A stretch of DNA of 64,000 bases from contig NC_060112.1 in NCBI RefSeq assembly GCF_021155765.1, positions 11,780,001 to 11,844,000 of the forward strand, given 5' to 3'. The notes under the pieces are model-generated. The model was not told where the DNA came from and made no database searches. It was given only the letters and a program-made list of their open reading frames with translations. Shown here one piece after another: positions 11,760 through 25,961 of this stretch (positions are counted from its first letter, which is position 1; each line of letters starts with the position of its first letter). Made by a program: the position numbers and the translations under genes. Source of the DNA: Diprion similis. Taxonomy: Eukaryota; Arthropoda; Insecta; Hymenoptera; Diprionidae.

Positions 11760-14700
11760 ATATAGTACGTTTCTCCAAATCTTGGCGATTTCAAGATGCC
11801 ATTGTTTCGTTATTTATCCCCTTAATGATCCGCACAAACTCTTGTGAATATTTGCGAGAGAGTTTTAAGCACATCAATATGAGTCACAGGCTGTATATCA
11901 CGAAATAAAAATGATAATTTATGATAATTGAGACAAGGAAGAAGTTGTTATAACGTGGAACATTCGAAGCTTTATTTAGTCTAAAATATCATGTCCAAAA
12001 TATGCACAGCTATTTCCTCTCTACCTGCCTTCCTTTGTGGGAGTTATAAAACGCAGTGTTTATTATGCTCGAACTTAGGTCGGTAAGTATTTGCAAATAT
12101 TTTTTTTTGTGTCTTGATTCAAATTCGAACAGATAATTGGCAATAAGATAAGGCTAGTCGGATCATTTTTATTCCAGCTGCGGATCAAATCGCCAAATAA
12201 AAATATAAGATCGCAGAATTAGTGTCGATTCTTGGCTCTTGTATAAAAATTAAAGTTACACTGTTTTACATTGGACTTCTGGTGTAAGGAATTTTTAATG
12301 ATTCGACTTTAGGCAACCGGTAGATAGCTTGCAAAAATGCGACGATCAAGAACGAGGTCAGTGTATGCTTAAATATGACTCGAGTTTTGAATTTTTGAAG
12401 ATACGAATCACAATTCGTTCATCTCGGCGATTATTATACCGGAACTTACAAAAGCAATTGTTTCCTCTCCTACCGTTGTTAATCGCATTCACAATTGTTT
12501 GAAAATTAAATTTCTCAAGTGTTGCAGTATGAACCATAAAAGTGAATGCAAAAAATTAACAATCATATAATTGGGGATCGTGGGTGACAACGATAAAACA
12601 ACTAGCGTATACTTATTAAAGTTACTATACTATAGTTATTAAAATAATTAATCAAGACGCTTGTGCCTTGTATCTTTTTCTTGTCTCAGTTACGATACCT
12701 GTCATTCATGTTAAAACAATCGAGTTGATTACTGTTGTAATTTTTACACTATATTATTGTAGTGTGGATATTGTTGTTTTTTCAATGTAACCCTGAACTG
12801 GAGGAAACCTGAGTGAGTACATCTCTTTTCGCGCTGGATGCACGTTAAACATCTTATATGTACAGGTCAAGGTTAATCAACGTCAAAGTTCTTCAGACAT
12901 CGAGGAAACATATCGCGACTCGAAGATAAAACGTCAATCAGGTAAATTGTCTAATATAGCGAGCAAGTATACAGCAATAATAACTGTCATACGTCAAAAT
13001 TTTATTGTACCTGTTGTAGCTACTTGGAATCTTGTAATTGAAGTTAATTGCTCTCAATTACTTACGTAATATATCATTTATACTATTCTGTGGTATATAT
13101 TATGTTAATATAAAACAGTTAATTATTCTTATGTTCGATAAAATTTTCACATGGCATCGTAAGGCACACGAAATCCATGTTGTAATTTAAACCACGCCAA
13201 TTACCATGCCTATTTCCACTGAGTTAATCTCGTACGGCATATTATGAGTAAATTATAACATATGTATCATAATAATTTTTCTGCATGCGCATAGCGTTCG
13301 TCGCATCCGTACAGCCAGAGGCGCCTAAAGTGACGTGGATGAATTTCAATTAAGGAGCAATTATCTGTGGCCGCGGCATACGTACGCATGAAAAATTCAT
13401 CGACACGCGGAATTCGTTTTGCGGAATTCATACTTGTCGAGACTTCAAGTTCAATTTCAATGCCATTTGATTCATCTGCGGACCATTAGGCTGTCTATGT
13501 CAACGATGATCCATCTTTCTCGGATCTTTCATAACAACTTGGAAAAATAAGACTGAAATACCTCTGTAATAATTGTTGTGAGCTGGTATCTCGACGTCGG
13601 GAAAAAATGCACGTCTTTTCCCAGCTCGAACAGCTTTGCACTCCTGATTCAACTCTGTTACAGTATATATACGCTTGCGGATTCATAGCGTTCAATTTGT
13701 CATAATTTCACAGAAGTTATAAATTACAATGTCATCATTTTCTTTGTTTTTACATATCAACCGCCGTCAATATAATATATTATATTTTACAATATTAACG
13801 TGTCGAGCTTTTGTTGAAAAAACGATTGTTCAAGAATATTTCTGAAAACGTCTGGAGCACAAAGACTCTGCTAATTCAAAAACCCGCTCAACCCAAATTT
13901 GGTTTATTTTTACTTAAAAAAGTATTCTCTTTGCGAAACAACATGTCAATGTACGAATCGAAATGTTTGCATTTTTCGAAAGGACCCAAAAACAAAACAC
14001 AAGTATGGACAAATTTTTTCTACGTATGTTGGAAACATTTTTCACCGTAGCGATCATTTTGAAAAATTTAAACACCTTAGAATTTCCAGAAAAATCATAT
14101 TTTCAACTGTAAGCAGACCAAAAAAATGCTCTAGCTTTGTAGTTGATGCAAGGGTTTTATTTCAATACAAAATACGAATGAATGAAGTGACAGAATGCAG
14201 TAAAATTGGATAAAGATGGAAATATTTGTAGTTTATAATTATTTTTTCATAAAAAAATAATGTGGTAAGAGAGTTTCTGTGTATAAAAGAATTACAAACC
14301 AATTCCATCAGACTCCCACTTACAAGGCTTCGGTATTTGTGATAATTCGATTCAGCCAATTATAGCAACTTATAAACCGTTTGTAATTTCACACTAAAAA
14401 GATCTCAGCTGTAGATTGAAACCTCGCGTCTATTTCCGATCAATCGTGAGTGCATGGGTAGACCGATCCAATTGGGAACGCAAATCGAGTTTAAGATTGC
14501 ACATTGCAGCTGGTATTAACGATCGTGAATGCACTATACTAGACTGGCAGTACGCAATGCTGGAATTTAGAGAATTCACTTTCGAAGGAAACTAGTCTGA
14601 TGTCGATTTTCACTTTCTATCGCGTCACTTATAAAACCGCTTCGCATTATCCACAATATCACAATTGGCATTCTGTTGCATCCCACATTTGTCCAAGCCT

Positions 14701-17559
14701 TTGAATCGTGATTTCAGTATGTGTCAATAAGCTCGATGTGAGTCACATGAACGAGAATCCGAATACCGGATCATCTCGAAGTAACTTGCCATCATAAAAC
14801 CCTTACTATGTCCACAGACCCTTGAATCGTGCATTACGTGATTATTAACTTTATCGGTATAATATTATAATCCGTAAAACTATCAACGTAACAATTTCAA
14901 ATCCATGAAGCAAAAATAGACTAGGAGAGGCTTAGGCAAATTTCAACACCTGCCCAATACCAATGCTAAACTAACAGTAGCATTGATGAGAAAATCTACA
15001 TCATCTTACGTGACCATTGTTTGCCTCGGCAAGATTTACTGGTAAAAGTATTTCTCTGCTAAAACGTATAATGACTTTGGTAATTCAGTTTTAAGACAGT
15101 AATCCGAAGGAGTCCAATAGTATTCTAATCCGAGATTAAACTGTACTTGACCGATGATGATTATCGCTGCCCCGAACTTAACGCTGCAATGTCATAACGC
15201 AGCCAGGTCATACTGCGATCGTATTCTGATGGAGATTTCAGTGATAACTTAATAATTTGTCAGAACGTCGTACGTCATAATAAATACGTCAGCACCTGGA
15301 AGGACAATACTTGGATCATCATCTCTATTCCTGCCTGCACTTTTGAACCGAGGCCTGAGATTCTGTGATGAAAATAATCGACGCCTGCGCCATGTGCGGC
15401 AAGGCGAGGCATCCGTTTCCACGAATATTGTCCGGCAGCATGCCGTGACCAGACTTGCTCAAATACCATCTGACTAACCGACGGTCTGCACGCACTGGTC
15501 GTCTATTTATTCGCCTGGGAGATTCCTCGGTCGATAGTTACCAGAGGTTATAACCACGCTCGGCTTCCGCCAAACGTCCGCCCACTTCGGCCCTTACGAC
15601 ACCGAATCGACAGGGGCGCCATGTGCGGCGCATGCGCAGACCTCGAGTTCGACGAGATGGCGTAACACTGGCGCATCGCGATGCGCAGGTGTGCGTGTTT
15701 CGCCTCGGCCATTCTTCTTTCTACGCGCGGGACGATCACTGATGTGCGTCCGCACATCCGGAAGCTTATCCATTCACCTGTGCTTATACACACATGCTTC
15801 TGCGCTAAGCAGGTACATACATCGTGCCTATGGCGAATCGCCTTGGCTATAGAACGCACGTAATGAAGGTACGTATATTTATATTGCGTTGCGGGTTCTT
15901 CATTGCACGGATGTGTATCTTCTACCTAACATTTCAGCCAGCTGTGCCTCGGCGTGGATTTTTATACCTTATTACAGTCTTTCGATACATTCACCTGATC
16001 TTCATGCACATTTTAATTAAATCTCTTGCGCCGTTCGCCGTACGGCACCCAGGAGTCTGTTAATTGTACAGTTAGGTACATGCACTGTGTCGATACTACG
16101 AATGGCTTCTACTGGCTGCAGTTTACCGCAGTCTTTGACCCGGGGTGTCTGACCCCCGACAGGGCGAGAAATTTCCTTTTTCACAGTTTATGGCTTAGGC
16201 GTGGAACAGGGACGGACTGAAGCCGAGAGCAGCGAGTCGAATGAAAAGAGTGGAACAGCTATTGCTTCGAAAATGTTCGATATCAACGCGGCGAAGGTTC
16301 GGCACCGCCGTAATGTCAAACTTAAATCGATCATGATTTTAACTGTAATGTGATTTCAGGGACACAGAGCATCTGGAATAACTTAGGATTCATGATTTAC
16401 ATGATCAGAGAATTTTAATATTATATATCGATCCATGCTAACACTACTTCCGATCAAAAAATTACAATACTTGTTGTCATCTATTACCAGATATCAAAGA
16501 AAAAAAATAACAGAAAGGATGATGTTTCCACCAGCATTTGTAAATTGAAATCGTTGTGCCTGAGAAAGGATCGTAAAATTAGAGCTATAAGTATCTTGCA
16601 ATCTTAATAAACGTGTAATCAACGTGTAAAATATCCCATTAGACAAATGAGCAGAAGCACGAATCGTAAGAAGTGTGCAGTCACGACATGTCAAGCGATC
16701 AACGACTCGATCTTTGGATTTGCACGGAAATTTAGTTATTCCCTTGTCACGTCCGCTTCCTTTGCTAAAACCTTTGTATCCGGGTTTTACTTACAGCCCG
16801 TATATATTCTGATCACTTAATCACGTTGACTAACTCACTCAAGATACTCTCCTTACCAATTGTTAATCGCAGTTCATGCATATGTATTATTCGCTTTTAG
16901 CCAAGCCACAGAGCGTAATAAATTCACCTCTGATCCATCTCTCTTTGTCCGGGCACAAGTAGGTAAAACGTAATTTGTATAACGCGCTACTTCAATCCGT
17001 ATAATTTTATCATTATCATTATATCCGACGCGATGATGTCAACGCAGCAGATTGCAGAGTCTCGAGGCGAAAGGAACGGGTAAATTCGGCGGTTCATCAG
17101 CTGCTCACACTCCTCGTCATCTTCCGTTCAACGGTACTCGCAGACGTTAGATTTTTGAGTTACCTTTCCCGCAGTCATTCTGTATCATCTACCAGGAGTT
17201 TTCTGTCAAACACGCCGCTCAACTCCAGCAAACAGGCAAGCGAAGCTACGTTTCAAACATCTGCGTATAAGGAGGAAAATGAAACAGGGTGAGTGGCGAG
17301 TTTGACAGAAAACTCTCGGTAAAATCGGTGCGACGCGATAGTCGAAGCGATGATCATCGTTGGCCCAAAGAATGATTATTATCTGACCGCGTTTAGTCGG
17401 CAGCTCCAAAGTGTGACATGGCTTTGTGGGTCAGCAAGTCCTTTCAAAAATCTGCGCGACGTTCACCTTGCTGGAAGTAGCGATACCAATAATAATAACA
17501 ACAGGAAGAAGATGGCAGAGCACCGAGCAAACGGTCGAGGGTGAAGCCACCGGACCAAT

Positions 17560-18123
17560 TGGAGCCTAAGACACATGATTCAGCTGCGGGTCTCATGCAT
17601 GTGGAATAATTTCGGGCGAGGCGAGGCGACGGCAGCCACCTGAGAGTCTCGATGCGGCAACGCCACAGGTGAACGGAACAGGTCGGAGAACCTGACGCGT
17701 CACGGGGGTTGGGATAGGAAACTCCCACCGCGTCTCGCGACGCAACTCCGGGCGAGGTGAGCACAATTCACCCGGTTTGCGCAGGCGCGCTTAGAGCGCC
17801 GTCGTCGAATCTCCGGGCGAAGCGAAACGCGGCCCCAGCTTACCGAGGCCCAAAGCCGAAGTCCCAAAGTCCGCTTTCCATCGGAAAGGCTGATCGACGC
17901 TCGACGAGCCGCGCTCAGGACGATTTCAGTTCACCCGAGACACCGGAAGGTCGCTTTGCTCGTCTCTCGAGTCACCTTCGATTTCTACTCCCGGTTTTTA
18001 CTCTTGTGGATACGTTGAAAAATATAGGATTGCGACTAGCTGATTCGACTGCTCAACCACGGACTCAAGTTTTATTGTGATATACAGTGTGATACAGTGT
18101 CATGGGGATCTAGGAATTTTAAG
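17560..18123 (+). promoter_or_regulatory. CpG-rich putative 5' non-coding exon and promoter
   Basis: GC- and CpG-rich DNA in an AT-rich neighbourhood runs into a less GC-rich stretch that ends at 18121-18123 with AAG followed by a strong donor, GTGAGT. No long ATG-started reading frame crosses it. This is what an untranslated first exon of an insect gene looks like. The next plus-strand coding exon with an upstream acceptor is that of the protease homologue (acceptor ends 48252), so I infer a first intron of about 30 kb. No direct evidence links the two. Confidence 0.4.
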
Positions 18124-21107
18124 GTGAGTTTTACCCTGCGAAATATCATATGCAGCATGATCGATCATTCGCTCGGCTGATTCTGGTGCCTGGCAATGGT
18201 TGGATCGTTGTTATGCAGAGATTAGTCGTGAATAATTCATACGAGGAATTGTGTGAGGCGGATAATGAATGGATGATTTTTGAATCGCTTTACAAGTCGG
18301 CGGGGCAGACGGTTAAGATCGGTTTAAAATCGGTGAACGAAGCGTGACGATGAAAGGCCCACGATCGCGACTCGACTTGACTCGACTCTTGACTCTTGAG
18401 AGAAGCCGAGCTGCAAGCCCGCAGGATGCTTATAATACGTGGGTGCCTTTATCCTTCGAGGAATCTCGAGTGTCCTCGAGTGCTTCAAGTCCTTTCCGTA
18501 CCGAAAATCAAGTTTCTCACGCGTTACGTTATAATTCAAGCTTTCTTTCTCTCGTTACATTTTATCCTCAAGTATGATGTACTAACATCCAACGACCGTG
18601 AAAGAGAATTCACAAAGTCGAGGGTAATTTTTTCATTACGAGTATGTTTGTTCTCTTAATCCGATTTTTCGTGGTGATGCGGATCGATCGAACTGCATTT
18701 TTGACGTGTACGACAAAAATCATATATTCTACTCTAAGTCGCGGCCATCGTAGAACAACCCGTGAAGCGTATTGTACTACAAAATTATGTATACATGTAT
18801 GTCATGTATATATCCGCACATTCACCGCTGGGAAAAATGTTAAAAGTTATACGAACCGGTTTGTCGTATGAAAAAACACAAACTGGCCTCTGCTCCTCAT
18901 TCTCACAGTCGACAGATTCGGAGCAATGGAGCAATGCTTACAGCACTTTTAAATATTAATTATATCATCGATCACAGGATATCTAAGATACCTGAAAGTC
19001 AATACAAATATACAACGCCCAACCTGGTCCTCCATGCTTTTTTTCTCTCCACTTTACGCAACCTTAGGCAAATTGAATTTCATTGTTATAAAATCGACGA
19101 TGAGCAGGAAAAGGTTAACCAGTAGTAGTTGAGAATTTTCTGCTGTATCGTGTTTTCAAAGGAATCAGGTTTGTGGTGAATTCTACAGGAATTAATCTGA
19201 TAAAAGTAGTCCCTTCTATTCTTCTTTCGGATCCTGGATGACTCTGTTCCAGTAATTTTTATACTGAAGAAACATTTGACCATTTTTGTACTTCCGTTCG
19301 TTGTGCACAAAATGTATTGAACTCTGATAATTTTACATGGAAGGATACAGTCGACGTTCTGCTTAAATCGAACTCGGTTTCACAAGTGTTCTTACGTTAA
19401 TTACTTTCGTCACTAATTTCGTCAATTTGGGTTTTTCAAATTCCACCTACAAATTCAGAAACAGTGACGTAACGAGACGAAGTTGAATAACGAACCGACC
19501 GAAACGATACGCATATACACTGCGCTCTGTAATCGATCTACAATCGATCCGATCGAAACCGATCCGTGTACCTACACCGCCATTCATGCAGGACTATAAT
19601 ATTCCATTCGTAATCAGCGTTGACGGTAAAACACACTCTAGGTGCAAACTGAGAGCCGTGAACGGGTCGTCACTGCGGGATTGAAAAAGAACGAACCAAC
19701 TAAATTTCCATGTGTTTTGCATATGTGTCGCTGCGCACACACATACCTAATTCATACGAGGGTTCTTTCGCTGGCTCGAGGACCGCAAGACATGTGTTCC
19801 CGAGTCTCGACACTCAGGCCTCTCTGCGCAGTGAGAATAACTTCTTTTCTAAATGCTGACTTACACATCTCCAAATGTCGAACTCCACGTATCTCAAATG
19901 CGGAAAAGGGCTTAACAGTCCCATTCTATAAACGATTCTGAATAATTAAGACACTCTTAACACATTTTCATTTGACGCAGAAATACAGAAATGGCACGGA
20001 TTTTACGAAATTGTAATAATAAATTCGTATGATTCTTGCTATTTCTTTATTTCTACGTTAAATGAAAATATGTCGGAGTGTCTTAGCTCAAAATAGTTTA
20101 TAGAATGGGGTATAAGTAACTATTTAGTATGATTGTAGTTGTCAATGTCACATTTTCGGGCCGTTGTTGCAACGTTCAATCTGTTTCTCTAGTCATTTCT
20201 ACATTTATTCACTGTCAGCGAAACAAGGCCTCAACGTCAATTTATTGTTGCAACAACATCAACTTCTCGCAATATATTATAAGAAAGTATAATAGGAGCG
20301 ATTTATTACAGTGAGTGATATGGGAAAAATTAAATTAATCAAGGTGTACACACTGTTAAAAATTTCTTTATGGAACTTCCTACACTTTATTGAAAGTTTT
20401 ATTCGAATACTGAACAGTGAAACCCCCATACATTTACTGTTTATTCAACTTACAAATACAATAAATTTACTACACAATTTACTAAATTCCAATTATTTTT
20501 TTACGTTTTTCTTATAAATTTTACTAAAATCAAAAATTTTCATTGTTTTAAGACAAATACATAGTAATTTACGTCACTGTACCGAAATTTGAAAATTTTC
20601 AACCTAAATTATCAACTCTTTTATTCAGTAAATGTGTAGTAAATTTACAACCATGTTTAGCAGTTGATGCAGTACAACGACATCCAGAATCTCAATTTCT
20701 CTCCGCCTGCGTGCATGGCACAATATATCTAGTTCCACACGTCGGACACGTCCGTGTATCCGCGCACGCGTGCATTCCCACGTGAAATGCAGTCTGACCA
20801 GCCATGCGAAGCCGGGTCCAACCCACGCAGGCTGCGTCCGACTAACTTCGAGGGCCCCATTGGCGCGGGGCCCGAAGTCAGAGGCGACTGTTGTCCGCCA
20901 GGACCTCTTCGAGCCAGGCTCTGGGCCCCTCGGCTTCCTTCGACGATGCCAGGAGGATCGTTAAACTCACGCTAGACTACACGGAGTGCGGCAGAACAAT
21001 GCCCCACCGGCAGTGACGTCACCATCCGCAGCATATTCTCGCTCCGTGCACTGCTGCAGTGCATTTGCTGCACCGCTGCAAGTCGTGGGTGCAATCTGAC
21101 TTCGTCG

Positions 21108-21126
21108 TTAGGTTGGGTTAGGGTTA
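21108..21126 (+). repeat. telomere-like TTAGG/TTGGG run
   Basis: TTAGG, TTGGG and TTAGGG follow one another directly. This resembles the insect TTAGG telomere unit but is only three to four imperfect units long, just outside an inverted-repeat element. Confidence 0.4.
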
Positions 21127-21144
21127 TAATGCCATCGTGGTATA

Positions 21145-22194
21145 CAGGGTGGTTCAGAGTCTCAATTTTCTATGGAGATTTCCCCGCGGATTTCCGATTC
21201 TGGTGGAAATTTAGCGGTGAGGATTCAATCTCCAGCGACTGAAGAAAAGAATCTGTTTACCGTATTTTTATTGATTAGATTTTCACGACATTATGCAATA
21301 AACAGTTGAGGGAGGGGGGTACAGCTTGGATGTTCTGAAATCATACCTATTCTTGGGAGTTTTTTTTTTTTCTCAAGAAAATGAAAACACTTGGATAAAT
21401 TTGAGTATGAGGGCTTTAGTATTTATAGTTTCAAGAATATTTTAGAATTTTTTCATTGAAATTAACAACAAAATTGTGACATGGTGCATACAAGTAACGA
21501 AAGACCACGTTTTCAATGCCACAACTATAAATAGTAAAGCCCTCAATCTCAACTTGCTCCAAGTAATTTCGTTTTTTTTTTTTAAACTCAGAAAGAAAAA
21601 CTTAAAAATAGATATGATTTTAGAACTTTCAAGATGTAACCCTCTCCCCCCCCCCCCCCCCCTCCGCCCCTTAATTGCCTGATGAATTGTGTTTCCATAT
21701 TATGAGATAGTTTGTCTTGGTTCTGATCATCAATAAGGTCACGGAATCGATGGAATGTCTGATCGTGAATATTCGAAATTACTATTGAACGTGAATGAGA
21801 AAAATACAGGTTGAGATAAATTTGTAATCATTTTTGAAGATGATTAGCTGAAAATCGTAAAATGAAAAGAAATGATGATACGACCAGAGTCTTGTTCAAG
21901 AAAAAGTTGAAGACTGTAAAAGTAAAAACTAAACTAAACGGAATAACAAAATCCGGCGCAAGAGTCATCGGCTTTGAAAGTTACCACGACAATCGAGTGA
22001 ATTTTTGGAAATCATTTTGTTCGTTGATATTTCCATAACTAAATTCAACAAACTACAATGAGTTACACAAAGCCCGAACCTGAATAACAAGTAACTGCGA
22101 TTCTGCTCCGTTGATGTGAAAAGTTCAGTGTGCCGGGAATAAATTGCAACTTGATGAAACCTGTATTCTCCTCTGAGAGGCTGGACCACCCTGT
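21145..22194. mobile_element. inverted-repeat (foldback-like) DNA element, about 1.05 kb
   Basis: The ends read CAGGGTGGTTCAGAGTCTCA inward from the left and CAGGGTGGTCCAGCCTCTCA inward from the right, and both are flanked by TA (21143-21144 and 22195-22196), which suits a TA target duplication. Inside, 21384-21430 is nearly the reverse complement of 21522-21569, and 21317-21343 of 21611-21643, so the centre folds back around position 21478. The right half is longer than the left, which suggests an insertion. No transposase frame is visible, so this is a non-autonomous element of unknown family. Confidence 0.65.
21646..21662 (+). repeat. poly-C tract, 17 bases
   Basis: An uninterrupted run of 17 C inside the foldback-like element. 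Its counterpart in the left arm is a shorter G-rich stretch near 21309-21319. Confidence 0.9.
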
Positions 22195-22484
22195 ACAAAT
22201 GCGGATACTCATACGTATGCCGACGTGTATTGCATACGTGAGCTTACCTGCCCGCCTCCGCTGCAACGTGTAGAACTGTATACTCAGTGCATGGTTAGTT
22301 TGCGGACAGAGACTGAGAAGCCGAAGGTTGGCTTCGTGATCCAGAGGAGGAAACGACCCTCAAACCCGTTGCACGACGAGAGATGAACAATAGAATCATG
22401 AGACGTTCGACAAAACGCACAATGTTTACACAAACGTTTACTACAGAACAACGAATAGTTTTGTACGAGTGTAATTTCATATCA

Positions 22485-22893
22485 CAGGGTGACATGACCA
22501 CAAATTTATGGGAAAAAAATTTCCATGACATTTCCAGTTTTTCCAGGAATGAAAACCTAGATTTCCCTGACATTTTCCAACTTCTAGTAAATTACTAAAA
22601 TCTAAATCGTTCAGGTTACTTATTAGCTCTGTATTCGGTTAAAATTCAATTCGAATCGAAGAAAAATATAACGTGAGAAAAAGTCAGTTCGAATCAATTT
22701 GTTTTCTCGATGGAAAAAACTAAAGTGATTACCTCAAAAAATCATTTCTAATTCCCATGATAGAAAAGTGACATTTTCAGTTTTTTCCCATCACCAAATT
22801 GAAAATCCCCTGACAGTTCCAGGTTTTTCATGAACCATTTTAAATCCCCTGATGTTTCGAGGTTTTCCAGATTTTTCAGGTATAACCACCCTG
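22485..22893. mobile_element. MITE-like element with CAGGGTG ends
   Basis: Begins CAGGGTGACATGACC and ends GGTATAACCACCCTG, so the terminal 7 bases are perfect inverted repeats. The interior carries repeated phrases of the type TTTCCAGGTTTTTC and CCCTGACATTTTCC, a style common in arthropod short DNA elements. It lies 290 bases after the larger element that shares the CAGGGTG end. No target duplication was found. Confidence 0.5.
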
Positions 22894-24247
22894 TTAATCA
22901 GGGAAATTCAGTGCTCGGAGACCTCAAACGTTATAATTTAATACCGTCTTTGACCGACCTGCAGCCATTTTGAAATGACTGAGTAAGCGTCTGCGTCTCC
23001 AAGGCTGTTTGATATAAAATTGTGCGAAGTGGTGACAAATATTTATCAGTTGACACTCGGAGTCTCCGATTCTTCCCGATATGTCTAAGAAATCGGTGAA
23101 TATCGGAAGCATCGGACTCTCAGACAGGCTGCGAGCACATTCACGTTTCCGCCTGAAGCTCTCTGCCAGAGTTCATTGCTTCGGACCTTGCTGAGCTCGA
23201 ACTCTATGTTCCTAACGTGTAAAAGCACGTTGACGAACGGTATGAATGATTTTTGTGAAACTAATTCACGAGGCATCGCCAAACAGCGAGCAAACTCCTT
23301 TTAACGCGTAGATTTCTCTTCGATATTCATTTTGAGGACGGGCACAATTGCGTCGCGTTGTTTGGTTCGTATTCGTTGAAGACGTCCGTGCAAAAAGTTG
23401 TCACGAAATGATTTTATTCCGTTGCATGTCTGAATCGACGAATCTTCACAATAGTTGAAGTATTTTGTCCCGAGAACGTGAATATCTTACGGTATATAAA
23501 GACAGGTACATAATGGCAGTCAATTCCGCGCCTTCAGTCTGCAAATTTTTTTGTTTTTTTCTTACCCTGATCGAGTTTGGTTCAGGTGACTATAATCGCA
23601 CAGACTTCCATTACAAACCGGTGTGGATACCGATTGAAAGTTAACTTGTTTCAGGAAAGTTGCCCGCAATTCTCGTGTATAAAGCTTTGATCTCGTTAGA
23701 AAGTCTAAATATAAATCAATAGCTGATTTGCCGCAACATTTAATACAATCCCTTATTATATGTATATGGGAAGTATACGTGATACGTTAAATTTTTATTA
23801 ACGGAAAATGAAATTACTGTAATAGAAAAAAAAAAAATTGTCGACCTTCTAGTTTATTGATTTCAAAAAGCTACTTTTATCGCTTTATTACCTCGCATGC
23901 AGATCGACTTTCTAAACATTAGCGTCTCTTACGATTCCTCACATCATGTCGTACCAACGTAACATGATTATTATGCAACAAATGCATTACCTTGCTGCAC
24001 ATTTTTAGCCAAATAGCATGGAATTTTTGTAGGCGATGTGGAGTCGAAAATTGCAAGCGTCAGCGAATAATACCTGCGGCACGATTATTGTATGAATCAA
24101 ATGAAACGCGAATGCAGGTTGCGCGGTTATTCGGTGTATAAATTAGCTTAGTGTTATGAGTGGTAGTTCAGGCAGGCGTTAAACTGCAGTTCAAGTTATA
24201 AAACCAAGTACCGTGGTGTTAATTAATGCAAATTGGTCTAAAACCCA

Positions 24248-24269
24248 TTTTTTTTTTTTTTTTTTTTTT
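24248..24269 (+). repeat. poly-T tract, 22 bases
   Basis: An uninterrupted T run. It could be the tail of a minus-strand retroposed element, but nothing recognisable lies beside it. Confidence 0.85.
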
Positions 24270-25961
24270 CTCTTCTTCCAAAAACGAATCTAAACGATCA
24301 TTTATCTCCTCTTTGCAACGTTGCATGCACGTATTAATCACCGCATACGATGTAAGTAATCTCTTAATTTCTCTTCTACGGTAATAAATAGTCAAATCGC
24401 GTTTTTATCCCCTGCTTGACCCTATAATATTATAATACAACGGTGCGAGCCAGAATTAAGCGACCTAGTAAAGCGACAGTTCGTCAACAAACAACGAACA
24501 GTCTCATGGATGCGATTACAATCCATAATTGTTAAAGTGGTACAGGTATAATTGGGCATCGACGGTGTAGTTAACGATTCATTAAAGTCAAAGACGCCGC
24601 GTGTCTAGTGAAGCGAACGAATTTTTGTGGTTTTCACCGCTACTGTCGCCGCAATGCGGTGGACACAATAAATGATAATAATTTTGTTTTTACAAGCACC
24701 GCCATAATGTCCGGGTGGCCATTTTTGTCACGCACGCATCTTGTTCTCATACATGCAGTAATTAGTACGCAAATCGTATATCGATAGCCGTTATAAAATA
24801 ATGAAAAATTTATTCCTAAAAGTAATCCTTTCGATCTGCTTGCAGCTCGTAAGAGAAGAGAAACGAAACTGCTAAACGATTATTAGTCACCTATAGACGC
24901 TGATTTAAACAGCTTATGTATGTCTTAATAATTTGTACATTTACCGGGCATAAAAACTCTCCTACCTATCGCTTCGCGTTCTACATTTGATTATCAAATT
25001 AGTTGTAGTTTATGCACACCTATGTAATATGTACATAACGCAGGTGTGTAATTGATTCTTATAAAACTGTCGAACTTGCGTTTATTAGCATTTAGACAAG
25101 CGTAGCCTAATCTTATTACATAAAATCCTGACCGTCGGAACAATAATGGATGCATAGATTGATTTTTCATCTGCAAACTTGACTCGTCAGGTTTACGTTA
25201 GTGTAACGATGCAATTTCAGATAAAACTCGTTATTTCGTGGCTTTAAGATTGCCTGAGAGTCAGTAAACCCTAGAAGAGAATTGAAAAACTGATATTCTG
25301 CAAATTCAGTCATGGCTTGAAAGTTTAAAGTTCTGAATCTGCGAAATAGTGATTTTTATTTCAACGTTCAATTCATATTCTCATTGTAAAGCTGAGACTG
25401 GAAATTCCTTAGTACGATTTGCGGCCAATATTGTTCGCCTTTTAACGACACGGAGATGAAAAGATGGCGGTTCGAGTAGCCGATCCATACGGAGACGAGC
25501 GGCGATCGAGTTGCCTCATCCCGTCTTTCAGCTTTCCTTTAAGTTTCTACGGCTCCGATACCTACTGACTGCATTTTAAAGAGGTCGCCGAATATAAAAC
25601 TCCATGCAGCTCGTCTCTTCTTCGTTCTTTTTTCTCTTTCGACTGGGCGGGCGGGCGTTTCGAACAGGTTCGGCTTCTTCGCGCCCTGAGCGATTGCCTT
25701 CGTCCAAAAGAGCCTGCGCTCGCAGCAATTCTGTCGACTCGCTCGACTCGCAGGATTGAAAGTATTAAAATTGTTCCGAGAAAAAGGACCTACCAAATAC
25801 CAAGGAGATATAATAATCGGATCTCGTTTACCCGGCAACTTTTAATCGCAATAATCATAATGATCGCCGTTCGAACCGCCTCCGGTTTAATTTTCTCCAC
25901 GAGGGGAAAACGTCGGCCTTGAGGTTTATTCAGTCGTAATCATGTCGCCGCTCGTATTCCT

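Larger units (their letters stand above)
9431..17559. other. intergenic, no gene recognised
   Basis: Mostly AT-rich sequence without a convincing reading frame. The part around 10600-11200 is richer in GC and has short open stretches broken by stops in every frame, so it may be decayed coding or transposon DNA. A palindromic GCGCATGCGC (an NRF-1-like site) lies at 15628-15637 in a GC-rich patch. Other content is described in its own entries. Confidence 0.5.

Noticed and set aside
12866..13072. Open stretch after an acceptor at 12865 as a transporter C-terminal exon
   Set aside because: It is in phase with the donor at 9353 but would leave helix 12 incomplete; 11407-11475 and read-through are both better.
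17757..18080. Plus-strand frame of 107 codons in the CpG-rich stretch
   Set aside because: Starts at GTG, is Arg/Ser/Pro-rich by base composition, and fits better as an untranslated exon.
21108..21126. Interstitial telomere array
   Set aside because: Only a few imperfect units; too short to call a telomeric array.
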